This document shows, piece by piece, positions 28,201-40,320 of a stretch of 64,000 nt of DNA. The notes below the pieces were generated by a model. That model did no database searches, was not told the origin of the DNA, and saw only the letters and a program-made list of their open reading frames with translations. The stretch comes from Balanoglossus misakiensis (taxonomy: Eukaryota; Hemichordata). Location: contig CM082588.2 of the NCBI GenBank assembly GCA_040954595.2, positions 3,410,001 through 3,474,000 on the forward strand. Reading direction: 5' to 3'. Positions within the stretch are counted from its first letter, which is position 1. Each line of letters opens with the position of its first letter. The translations under genes were made by a program, and so were the position numbers.

Positions 28201-31200
28201 GTAGGTTTAGTCAGAGAAACTTTGCTGTCAGACCCAGATAGGGAACCCTATACGTGACCGTGGAGATAATTTTAAACACAAATATTCAGATTTTTTTCAC
28301 GAACGCCATTGAATTAAAAAAAGACACAACACAGACCCAAGGCTTGAGTAACACACATTCTAAGCTATTAGAAGGTTGAAACACACCGGCAAATGAAGTC
28401 TTTCAAAACTGCGATAGCCGATTGTATTGTTTGGGTAACTTTTACTTTTATAAGCGAAACAACTTTCGCTTGTAATCGTCGAAAACTTTTGTACTGCATT
28501 AAATGATTAAAAACTGCAAATTAATGAGACGTTAAGAAGTAATATTTTTGGTTAAATTATGAAGTGAATTGACTGAAATCGTCTATTTTCGAGGCCAGAT
28601 TTCTGTTTGGTTTTTTCGAATGCTACGCTGGGGCCCATTGCAAATTCCACAAACCCTAAGCCAGGCTTTTCAATAGCCAGCGTACTCTTTTTGTTCGAAT
28701 TCGCCTCCATTGTGACAAAGGCATTGTCTTTGTGCCAAAATCGCGGCGAAAATCACCCGAAATTACGCTTCCAAACGCAAAATCTTTGCTAATGGTAGAC
28801 TTGACCGACCCCAGTTGTGCGTGTGTTGGCGGAAAGAAGACCCGGGGTGATTCGACCTGGCCGCCCCATCAGACAGACGACGGACTCGGTCTGATTAGCT
28901 ACCGAGGTATTGTTATTAGAATTTTATTGGGTGCAACCCAGTAAATGATAGAGAGACTTATCGGCACGCATTTTTACGAGTCAATAATGAGTTTGTCTAA
29001 CAGATATTAATAAAAATGGCTGACAGAACGGCTCAAAGGGAAACCAACATATCATGCAGTAAAACTGTCACCGGGTTTGCAGTGTGTTTTAGAGCTCCAG
29101 TCTGGGTTGTTCGCGGCGCAACCCCGGGGTCTTTGGCCCCAGCCTCGGCAAACAATACCGCCAAGTCCCGACCTCCCGTCAGAAAACGGACTACAGTTTT
29201 ATACTGTTTGATGTTTTCACCGGGCCGAGCCTCACAAGACTGCCACCGACAGAAATTGTATGCACCTCCCTGCGTGTTATGAATTCCACCCAGGTTGGTT
29301 GAAGTCGGTTTTTGCCACGTTCGCAAGCAGTCAGTCTGGCGTCAGCGGTGGCCTCTTTTCGAGAGGCAGTTCATGTGTTTATTATTTCAGGAAATCAGCC
29401 CCATGCTTGGGCTCTGTCTTCCACTGCTGCATAAATTTCCGTCAGCAATTATCACAGCATAGGCAGAGAGTGACCTCGGAGACAAATCGTGATGGACAGG
29501 AGCAAACATTGAATTTTAGCGTTTAATTCTCATCTTCATGCATTTTAAGTGTGCCTATATGAAATGTGTTTAACCCGGAGTCTTGAACTCCTTCATGCAT
29601 ATACAGAACTCTCGCGGATAGATGCGAGATACGTCAAGAATCAAAACCAAAATCGCGTTTTGAGACACTTTTCACTCATTCCACCACTGAAACAAAAGTG
29701 GGAATGTTTGAACGGCTTAAAGAGGAAGTCAATTTGCAAAGATGCCCAAGTGAAAAACACGGCAACTAATGAATGGGGGAATACCTATTAACACCCGCCA
29801 TGATGTCTACCATTCAACCTTGACGTCATTTCCTGCAGAGATTGTGTTCCTAGGGTCGAAATTTCTCTGAAATTTCACCAGATTTTGGACCGAATCTTTA
29901 AAAAACATCTTGTCAGTTGAAATATCGATCGAATCCCGTCAATTTTGTTATGAACGGCAACTTTTGATAAAAAAAATCAAAGTCGATTTCGGAAAATGAC
30001 TCGTGTGGAGCGACAGTCTAGAATTCTAACAATGGTGGCGAGTCGAGTTAACATTCTACAAGCACACACTTATTAACACGGTCAAGCAATTAGGGTTTGC
30101 CTTGATTAAATATTGTTTCTAGGGTGGAAATACTAACATGCCTAAATGGAAAATAAAATGGGAAAATATCACACCTTTGAAGGGGAAATTTCATTCCAGT
30201 CACACGAGTAAACAGAAGCATGGAGCTCTGAAGGACAACACAACAAAATGACAGCCTTGGCACCATTTTTAACACCGTGATGTTAAAAACGGTAGAAGGA
30301 TTTGCAGCTAGGGCCTAAATATTAAAAGAAAGATTGCCACATACAATTTCTGTTGGGAGGACAATTAAATCAATTATCCCAGACGCGTGACCCATTTTTC
30401 AGCGTTTATTCCAGAAGTTGTCGTCCGCGTGGAAAATGTGGTGTGTGTGTCCTTGCCTTCGTTACTGTCTCTCTCCTCCAATTAAAATCGCCATCATTAG
30501 CGTGATCATCTTTCAGTCGGTGTGTGTGCTTGTGTTTAAACATGGGAGTAAAATGTCCAGGGGTTTTGCGAAGACCCCCGAAAATTCATTTGTTGCACAT
30601 TATGAGGCAGCAATCTGATCTCGCTTTGATTTTCAATTATAAGACACTTGTGATAGATCCGTGTCAGGCTAGAGCGCCTCTGAAAAGGTCTGGAGCGACC
30701 AGGCGTAAAATACTACAAGCTCGAGTTGTGGAGATTATGATGAAATGTTTTGGCTTTTTCTGTAACACTTCCATTGCGATTGAATTTGCATTATTTCTGA
30801 GAAAAGGGGGTCACCGATTGATCGCGAGAGGCGATAGTGATGTCATCGTGACGGGGATATGGTTTTCTTGCTTTCTAAAATTAGATGTGTGTTTTGCATT
30901 TGAGGTTTGTTCTGTGGAATGGTCGACCGAGTGATCTCTGTGAGGTAAATAAAATGATAGTTACATTGATTACCCCAGAGACGTTTTACAGATCGTCAAT
31001 GCCAGCACATGTTAGCTGATGTTTAATTTTGTCCAGGTGATTCAGCGCCAGAGACTTGGCAGACTGACGTGTCGGCCTCGTCGATTCGATGGCGTTTATT
31101 ATTTTTTTCTTGGGCGGGCGATCAGAGTGCCGCGGCGTCTTTCCATCACTCGAATGCTGGCAATGACGAGCGATTTTCCAAGTGGCTGCACGTCTTGTAT

Positions 31201-34174
31201 ACCGAGTGTTGGACGATGAGATGCAGGCGGTCGCGATCTGTTTGTTTACGACCACAGACACGACTCGGCGGAGAAAACGACTCGCCGCTACGCATTTTTG
31301 TTCAGGCACAGCACGTATTATTATATTAAAATCATGGCGTAGCTATAGACCGATAATATGAACAAACGCTGGTTGTATTGGATGCAACATTTCCTTCGCA
31401 CTTATACCAACGAGAATATGTGTCGCACAAATTGTCGGCCATTTTGGAACTGAAGAACAAGCTCCCTTATTTTGTGATATTCTGTTTCAAAATCGACCAC
31501 ATTGACATCCGGTGATAGGTTCCTGATGCGACAGTGGTGGAACTGTTGTTAGCATCTTTCTGTCGCCCACCTTCTTGTGCGTGTGCGATATCGTACAAAA
31601 TGAAACTTGTGGCGGGATAATTTGCAAATATGGCCACTTGATAAAGGAGATCATATACAGCCATCATGAAAAATACATGCCGAATTACCGACAAACATTA
31701 TATCCTAATTCTAATTTCGACGACCACATCACGTCTGGCTTGTCAAAAAGCCCAGTGATAGCATACAGGGTGAAGTTGAATTTTACGTCTAAATTCGGGC
31801 GAGTGTTCTGTCACTTCGCGGGGAAGAACTGCGCTCTGAAGGCGCTCGGAGACCACTCCAAATTGTGGAGAAAGGTCCGATTGGGGTGCCGACAACGGTA
31901 GCGTTGTTCTTATTCGTACACTTCAAAGACGAGTAAACATCGTTGTATACCTATAACATGTGTGTATAGTGAACCGGGACAACGTTTTGTGCAAACTGTC
32001 TCAGCGTTTCTGAACAAGTGTCAACGATAGAACGCGGCGCGGTTTGTCTTGTAAACACCGAAGTCGCGAAAGAAAATCACGCACAAATTTGATCAGCACT
32101 AGATGCAGTCATCCTCTTAAAGAGACGAGTCTGCTATCATCGACCTTTAAAGACAGTTCACCGAGGGACTTGTCAGTCTGAAACAGTCGAGTGTGAGACC
32201 GACAAAAAAAGCGCGTGTTTTCTCTTATATTCTGGGTTTTCAAGAAACTTGGTTTGAAGTTGACAGGGGAGTTAGTTAGCTGTCATCGAATAGCGTCTAT
32301 AGCACGAGTGAAGGAAAACGATCAATAATGGAGTCAAGTGGTTTAGTACAAATCGACATACAGCATCTTTCAAATTTCCTTCGACTGGGGAAGGGGGGCT
32401 AACAGACATATCATCTCTTCCAGTTTCCCCGCCGAAAATGTCCTAAAATTATTTAGAAATTGATGAAGTTTTCAAATGATTAAAGCTTCGAAAGCGAATA
32501 CTCCATGATGTTGTGTTCTGCATTGGAATGCCAATAAAAACACTGCACAGCCATGAAAAATATAATTTTACAGAAATACACATTTTGTTTTAATCCCTAA
32601 AATCTCTGAAAACGTAAAAAATAATTTACGACACCGAAAATGTGAAATGACTTGATAAAATGTGTGATACTTAATGAAGCGTAAAATCAATGAATAAAGT
32701 GCCTTGGTGTATGCAACGGGGCTGGCAGCACAAGTCAATGTGAACACCGTTTCAACAATAAACATATTAGCTGTTCTTCAAGAAAAAAACATATTCATAA
32801 TTTCATTAGCGAAAATCATTGCTTTTCATCCAACTGATCGAAATTAAAACCTTTGAGAACGTTTTCATCTTCCCTGTCTGTTACATATATTTTTTTTGAA
32901 AGTCGTCTTTTATGCGAAAGTTTGAATAGTGACCAGGGGAAAATCCAAAGCGAGTCAGATAATGGGGCCAGCGTTTTAAAAAGACACCCGTCTTTAAGTA
33001 CAACTTAATTGCTGAACTTCAGGCTCGTTATAATGATACACGTTTCTCCTCGCTTGCTGAATTATTTTCTCTGAAAATCATAATTCATATAATGGGGCGC
33101 GCAGAGCTTTGTGCGGTATAATGCATTGGGACATTCAGGATAAGAAATGAAGCTAATTTCACAGACAAACGCAGGAATATATGTAGCAATTAACTCGGCT
33201 TCTAAATTGGGCTCCGACTTCAAAGGGAGAAAAAAACGAAGTGCTGCGGGGATGATGGCAAACCGACCATTGTTTGTGATTTCTAAAGAACCTAGCCCTG
33301 AGAGTGCGAGCACAGGAAAGGGAAAATAAAACGAAAAATACAGGACCGGAGAACAGGGTTTATAGTTTTGATTATGAATCGCGGATAGCGGAGTCGGTGA
33401 TCGCGGAAAAGGGAGGGTTCCCCGGAATAATCCGAGCCCTTTTTGTTCAAAAAAATACGAAAACTGTTCATTGTTTCCGGTGGGTGATGACGGTGACACG
33501 TTTCGAGTCAGGGAGAGAGAGCAGGGTAGACTAGAGGTTCGCTCCACACTGGCGAAATTCGAGAAGGTGGTGGAGCATCGATATAAAACAGTGGAATAAG
33601 TACCCCCACTTTATCCAAGTATACAGTTCAACTACCACCAGACACTTTCGGTCCTGGGTGTCTTTGTGATCTGTTGAGCTAGAAAATGGCCAAATTTGAA
33701 CTTGAAAGCCTCGCGTTGGGGTCAACTATCACTCGGAGAAGACGCACAGTAGGGCTGTCAGCGTGGCCGCGCTCATTTCACGGCCATTTTAGCTGTAACA
33801 CTTGCCAATTGTGTTAGGTGTGAAACTGGGTTGGCGCATTCAATACTCACAGATCAATCCAAGTGAGATTACACACATTTTGACTACAATGAAGGCGCTG
33901 TAAAGATCAGGGGACCCGATAAGCCACCGCTGGACCCCGGCTAAGGACAGTCCAGTTAAACCGAAGCGATGGTTATCTGTCTGTAAACACTAACAAACAC
34001 TTATGGTAGGGGAGATGAGTCGTCGCGTGAAACACGCTCGCCAGACGTCTCACCCCAATATTGGTATGTTGAAAACACTGGGCTTGCGAAACCCCACACA
34101 TACCCAACCCTAAACGGTCCTAAAACATCAAGTTCTAGAATTAAAAAAAGGTACTATACCTCTCGTTATTTTCA

Positions 34175-34483
<309 letters not shown>

Positions 34484-36731
34484 TTATCACGACTGGAGAC
34501 GTATCGAGATAATACAATTAAACCGATACCCTGTGTTTACCTTCAGTGCTGTCAGAATATCTGTGTACTAGGAGATCCACTGGTCAGTTCCTGCTTACGC
34601 AGACATGTCATTCCGTAAGTCCTGCCTGAGTAGACTAACCCACACTTCGAGAAACATAAGCGATATTTTTCTCTCGCAAACTTACGGGGGGACTCGTCCG
34701 CCCATCGCCGCTAGCTCCCTGTCCCCCACGCACGCTCCGCCGCACAAAGGTTTCTACAAATTCGCCCCGATGTATAACAATGGCCGAGGCTATACGCGGC
34801 GATCATTGGAAAACAAAAGCTCAGGCAAGCACTTCAACACAGTGCTAGCAGATTAGGACAACATGAATGGAAAGGCTGCTTACTCAGACTGGCTTTGTTG
34901 GCGGAAATTCTGGACGGCTGTTAACACGTCTGAAGCCTACACGAGTCTATAGCCACTACCTAACATGGAAGTCAGTTCTACAGGTTCTTAACTATGTACG
35001 GTTACCGCTAATGTATTTATAGTATGCACATAATACTAGCCTCAGTAATAACATGACGGCATGACACCGTGCTCACCCAGTGGAACATGCGGACGGGTTA
35101 TTAGCATTTCCAAACAGCGAAGACCCCTTCTCGATCTCCACACCACAGTCATGTTATAGTCCGTGTGGTGGATTTTCCAAACTTTTCCCCGTCTGGCGAC
35201 ATTTTCGTTTGTGGGCGAACGGCAAGCAGGGGGAAAATAACCGCGGCGGCGTTCGTTTCTAAGCGGCGAGTTTTCCAACGCGATTGTTGGGCTAGGACAG
35301 CGCGGGGTGATGCTGGCGAGTGAAGTCCAATAGCGGCTAATTGTCAGAGGCGGACTCGGTACCAAGGGATGAGCATCTGCGTGCGTACAGGGCTACTAGT
35401 GCTAAGCCGCGAACTAGCGAGACCGACGCGGCTACATTATACCTCCGGACCCGACTGCTCGCATATGCGGAGTCACAAAACTGAGAGAGGCGTTTTAAGT
35501 GGTGCAGTAAAAAAAAGTTACGTGTCTTATACCTGGTGCAGTTCAATGGATCATTTGCTTGCTCACAATCTTCACCCAGTCTGGTGAACAAAAAACAAAC
35601 AGCGGAGGGCTGACTGACACGTTCGGCAGATAATTTGCTGCTGGGGAGAGCTTCGAAACAGCACGAAGCGGCGAAATCGGGGCAAACCACATCTATGTGT
35701 ATGATACACATGTGTATCCACTCACCCACTGTCCAAGTGATAAAGTTTGGGCATGGCCCGCGCAGAGTGAAAATGAACCCCACTGAAGAATAGGAATTCT
35801 CAGCGGTCTTGGCCAATCGTCAACCCAGACACCAATGCCATCCAATTACTCATTTGCTATCACCGGGTTTCAATTTCTCTGGGGGGAAAAAAATCCACAG
35901 CAAAGTTCCACTCTCTTATGATATTATCATTACAGGTAATATTTTGAGGGGAGACAGGCGGTGATATTTTTTCCCCCTTAATTACACGTATACGAACTCT
36001 CTGCTAGTCTCCCCCCTCAGGTTGTTGTTGCAAATCAGTCAATCAAACTCGTCAGTGACACCATTGCGTTGGCTCTCCGCCTCGCCATTGGCTGCCGGAG
36101 TGACAAACTCACAGGCATTCTGCGCCTCCCCCGGCCATTGTGCTGGGGCACAAAAGCGGCCACGGTTGGTCGATTGAGCAGAAACAACCGCCGCTGGAGA
36201 AATATCAATGAAAATTGACAAAAACCAACAAATAATGGGCGGCAACGTCGTTACGATATGTGGATAGCGTTTAATTTGGCCAATCATGGCATTGTCGGGC
36301 ACTGGCAGCGAGGCAGTGAACCGAGTAACAGAAAGAAAAGCCTCGACTCTACCGTTTATCCCCAGGTAGATACTAGTCTTCAAGTTCTTGAGATGGGTTT
36401 TGCGGAGAGGTGTTGAAATCTTCCAATTTGAGATTGTGGGACAAGGGTGCCTTGGTCAAATGTTTCCAGCATTGAAATTCAAACAACAGTCTTGATCTTA
36501 ACAGATTCAATTTTTTTTCACAACAATCAGGTTTATTCGGAACGCACCCATCAAAGCCCCCATAATAAGAAAAACCGTATAATTTAAGGAGGCAAAATTG
36601 GCGAGGGTGGTGAAGATACCCATCTCCACGGTAAAATAATTTCCGGAAAGCAAAATTTTATAAAAATAAATACCGTCGAAATTATCATCCCTAAAGTTCT
36701 AGTAGGAAAACCAAGACGTCGATCATTGACT

Positions 36732-36755
36732 GGGGAGGGGAGGGTTGGGGGGGGG
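36732..36755 (+). other. G-quadruplex motif
   Basis: Four G runs (4, 4, 3 and 9 G) are separated by loops of 1, 1 and 2 nt, matching the canonical short-loop G4 pattern on the plus strand. Confidence 0.7.
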
Positions 36756-37856
36756 AATTAAGCATGAAGCAAGCTAGGCGCTTCCCAACAGTATGACGTA
36801 TGCACTTCCTACACAGGACATACTTGCCTGTGTTAACACACAATATCTCATTACTTTTCCCGGTGCTTTACAGTCGCGTGTTGATCAAGCAAACCGGCGA
36901 GGTCACTGCCAAAGGTCATAGGTTACTTCTCTTTTCTTTCTGTGCGGAGTCCTTGGCGCATGTTAATTGTCGTGCCGCTTTTTTGTGCATTTTCAATAGT
37001 CACTTCTCAATACAGCCCGGTACCGGGAGTATTCACCGAGCAATATAGTAATCATGCCCTGGAGGGGAGACTCTCTCGTGTCAAGGGGCAACGTTTAAAG
37101 AAAAGGTTTGGTTAGCCAGGTTTTGTGCTACGCCAGAATATCTTTAATAGTTAGCTTTTAATTCAATTAATCCGAGTCTTTGACAGCGAGTCATGCTCAC
37201 AAATAAAAGTCGAAGTCCCCAGACCAGTTGAAGTATTGAAACCTCGCCTCAAATCTCGCGCGAACAGACTGGGGTTTTTAGAGCGAAACGGTCGGTCCCT
37301 GGATTTCAATGAGGCCTGGTCGTGTGGTGACAGTTCATTGGGCAGCAAATGTTCCCTCGTGACCGGGTTGATGGCTGCTGTACAGGTCTCTGTCATACGG
37401 GAGGGGGCAACGTAAAATCCGACCCAGTAAAACAAAGAGTCACCACAGGATCACGTTGGATTTTTTTAACCAGAGTATAGGACACGTCACCCATAACTTA
37501 AACCACAATCCACAGTTGTCGATAAGTATTATTTACTCACCCAAAATCCCTAGTTTGTAACTCCGACTGATTTTAGGCGAAATTAGAATCGTCACCACGA
37601 TGAAACAACGAACTTTACTCGCAGAAAGGGCGAGACAGTTATGAGCACGTTTCAACTAGGGATAGCCTCACTGAACCAACTTCATAAGATGGCGTCCGTT
37701 GCTATGGGTTTACCACCATTGCCTTGGAAACGCCAGAATGATCACTCACTCCCATGATGAGCACGCAATAGCCCTCTCGATTGTCGGCAAAGCACGAAAT
37801 AGCCAAATCGGGCACATTTAAGTACTTAAAATGACCAAAAATCCTCATTTATTCAA

Positions 37857-37922
37857 TAACTTCACCAAGAGAACGGGCTTCATCCCTGCATAAGTATGCC
37901 TCTTACGGTTAGCATATGGCGC
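37857..37922. repeat. two-part direct repeat, copy 1
   Basis: An 18-bp block TAACTTCACCAAGAGAAC (37,857-37,874) is followed after 37 bp by an 11-bp block GCATATGGCGC (37,912-37,922). Both blocks recur exactly, in the same order and orientation, about 0.55 kb to the right. Confidence 0.8.
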
Positions 37923-38434
37923 ACACGCTGATAGTCTGTAGTCGCTCTGTTCTCGGACCGACGGGACAAACATCCCAGAAATGTCCTCTCAACCGCGATC
38001 TGTACAAAGTGGTATAGCCGGGGAAATGTTCCATCCGCCCAGCGGTACTGTTACAGAATTTTGAAACGAAACCTTCTTTTTCCATCCTTTCTTGCGGATG
38101 TCATTAGCCAGGAAGCGGTAAGGTCAAGGGTGGAAAATTCTTTGCGACGAGGTGCGGATACGCGGTCACTGAACCCAAGAGAACGTTCGCGTCTCTCTGT
38201 CTGCTCGGAAAGAATCACCTGATGACAAACCCACGTCCTAAAGAGACAGCAACTTTTTTTAGGATTCTTGGACAGTCACCCCCTGGAAATTTACCCACCT
38301 GTGCGCACAACATCACGCAATTTATCACACTCCCCTATATCTCCATGTATATGTTGTAGCTCCTTCCAAAACCATCTCCTTCAAAACACCACAACGTTTG
38401 ACTACATGCCGACGACAGAACCTGAAATTTTCAG

Positions 38435-38468
38435 TAACTTCACCAAGAGAACCGCTCGCATATGGCGC
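38435..38468. repeat. two-part direct repeat, copy 2
   Basis: The same 18-bp block (38,435-38,452) and 11-bp block (38,458-38,468) as copy 1, here separated by only 5 bp. It may be a dispersed element with an internal deletion or a duplicated regulatory module. I do not recognise the family. Confidence 0.8.
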
Positions 38469-39856
38469 GCGAGCAAGCTGCTGCATTTAATCCTTTCTGG
38501 GAGCGTTGATCGGACATCCACCCTCTTCGTCGTGATTTGCGCTGTACTTACAGTCACCAAAAATACGCCTAGCGGTAATATTTCACGACATTTTAAAAAT
38601 GAACTCCTTTCTGGCGGTAATCGTAGACAGGAGAAAAAGATTAGCCGTCCTTTTAACTAATCATTTATACATTGTAGTTATTTTTCCCTGAGCAAAATGT
38701 GCGTTCCAATCTTGCTATCAAAATCATATCACCAGCAGCAGAAATTTAAGTCGGTGGGGTCACACCGTGCCACATCCATGCCCCTTCTCTGCTAGATTTA
38801 GATCCCATGCACTTGTATCGTACCGATGTCTCCCCCTCCTCTCCCCCCCTTCTCTGTTGTAACTTCAAACCAATAATATGCAGTCGCCGTGGTGGTTCAT
38901 ATTTAGACATTAGAATTGTTCAACCACGTGGGTTCAGTTCACATCTGGTTAAGGAATGCGGCTTCAACATCAAACACCACCTTTACTTTCACATTATTTG
39001 CATACTTCCTTTGATTTGCACTGTATTCTTGTCATGATAAAGTTATCTTAAAATGTAGCTCGCTGTATATTCGCGGATACCTTCTCTTTTCCTCAGAAGA
39101 TTTGCAACTAGTTTAAAGTGAGACTGGGTCACTTACATCTGTTATCTAAATGTACCGTAACTTCAAATTAATACTGAAATAATAATTTGAATAATATTTT
39201 GCCACGATGTGTATAATTTTACACACGCAAAATATGCAAACGAGCTGTCAATGTACTACGTAATATCCCCCATGTATTTTCCAATAATCGAACTACTCGT
39301 GTCATCGTACATATCGCAGATAACTGTTTTCCTCGTTTGGGTAATTTGTCGCGGGGTCAGGGGTCACGAAGCGCTATGTACGCCACAGGTCAGTCAGCAT
39401 GTGTGTGGGCATACTGTGAGACCAGGTCTATTCAAATTCCATACTTTTATACTTCCCACTTTTGTGCTTTCTGTGACTTATTTCAATCACTGTAATCCCA
39501 TAGAGCTCAAAACTCGTTGACTTTCGATTACAGGTCCTTGAGGAAGGGACTATGAAAACACCTCTTTATGTCGACCAGTCCAGACAAATATTCGTTTTCT
39601 GTACGTGCTAATAACCTTGGTTTAACTACCTTATGAGAAACGTCGCCACCACTTTAACATGGATTTCTTTTTCTTCTGTGCGCTACTCGCACGACAGCTC
39701 AGAACACACGCTTGAAATTATTGAAGAATTAGTTTTAAAATACTTGAAATATGATTATATTCAAGCGACCTTTATCATCGGTTGAAAACTGTTAATATTT
39801 TAATTTTTGCCATAAAAGAGGCAAAAGTATTTTCAATATCTTAACATAAAGAAAAA

Positions 39857-39885
39857 CTTTATAGAGTTTTTTGCACTCTATAAAG
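39857..39885. repeat. perfect 10-bp inverted repeat (hairpin)
   Basis: CTTTATAGAG (39,857-39,866) pairs perfectly with CTCTATAAAG (39,876-39,885) around a 9-nt T-rich loop, within AT-rich DNA. No gene end is recognised at this point. Confidence 0.8.
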
Positions 39886-40049
39886 ATATAACGAATTTAT
39901 GGGACAATCAATGCAACGTAAGAACTTGAATCTTTTCAACATGTTACCGCTTTAAGATCTGTGTGGCATATGTGATAGATTAGTTGTTATGGAGCTGCAT
40001 AGCGATCGGTTGGGTTTCCATGAGGTGGCCTGCGATTGTCGCATTTTCG

Positions 40050-40320
40050 CTGTGTTTTCTGTCCTCGGGTTTTTGACCCGTCAGTCGATTCTCCCCGCCG
40101 TCTCGCAGCGTGAAGCGCATTGTTTTGCCTGAATGCGCGAGTAACGGGGCAATTACCGACTAATCGGCCCGGATCTCGATACTCGGGCTGAAGCAGCGAA
40201 GGTGGGCGCAGTTATCCGTCGTTGAGGCGGCCGGGTTTCGAGGGCGAGTGGAAGATGCGGGCGACAGACGGGCAGAAGTTGCTCCCGCCCCGGCCGCCGC
40301 GCCGATCCACCCGTGAGTTC
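40050..40320. promoter_or_regulatory. CpG island, possible promoter
   Basis: By my hand count, roughly 33 CpG dinucleotides fall within 40,081-40,320, far above the surrounding DNA, with high GC at the right end. A donor-like CCACCC|GTGAGT occurs at about 40,310 on the plus strand. The island is about 5.7 kb upstream of the sim ATG and could hold a sim non-coding first exon or the start of an unrecognised transcript. No conserved protein is encoded. Confidence 0.4.

Noticed and set aside
33062-33547. 161-codon minus-strand frame, longest non-gene ORF of the left half
   Set aside because: Low-complexity phenylalanine/proline-rich translation with no domain or splice structure, overlapped by plus-strand frames.
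35337-35816. 159-codon minus-strand frame upstream of sim
   Set aside because: No homology that I recognise and no splice context. Its position upstream of sim alone is not evidence.
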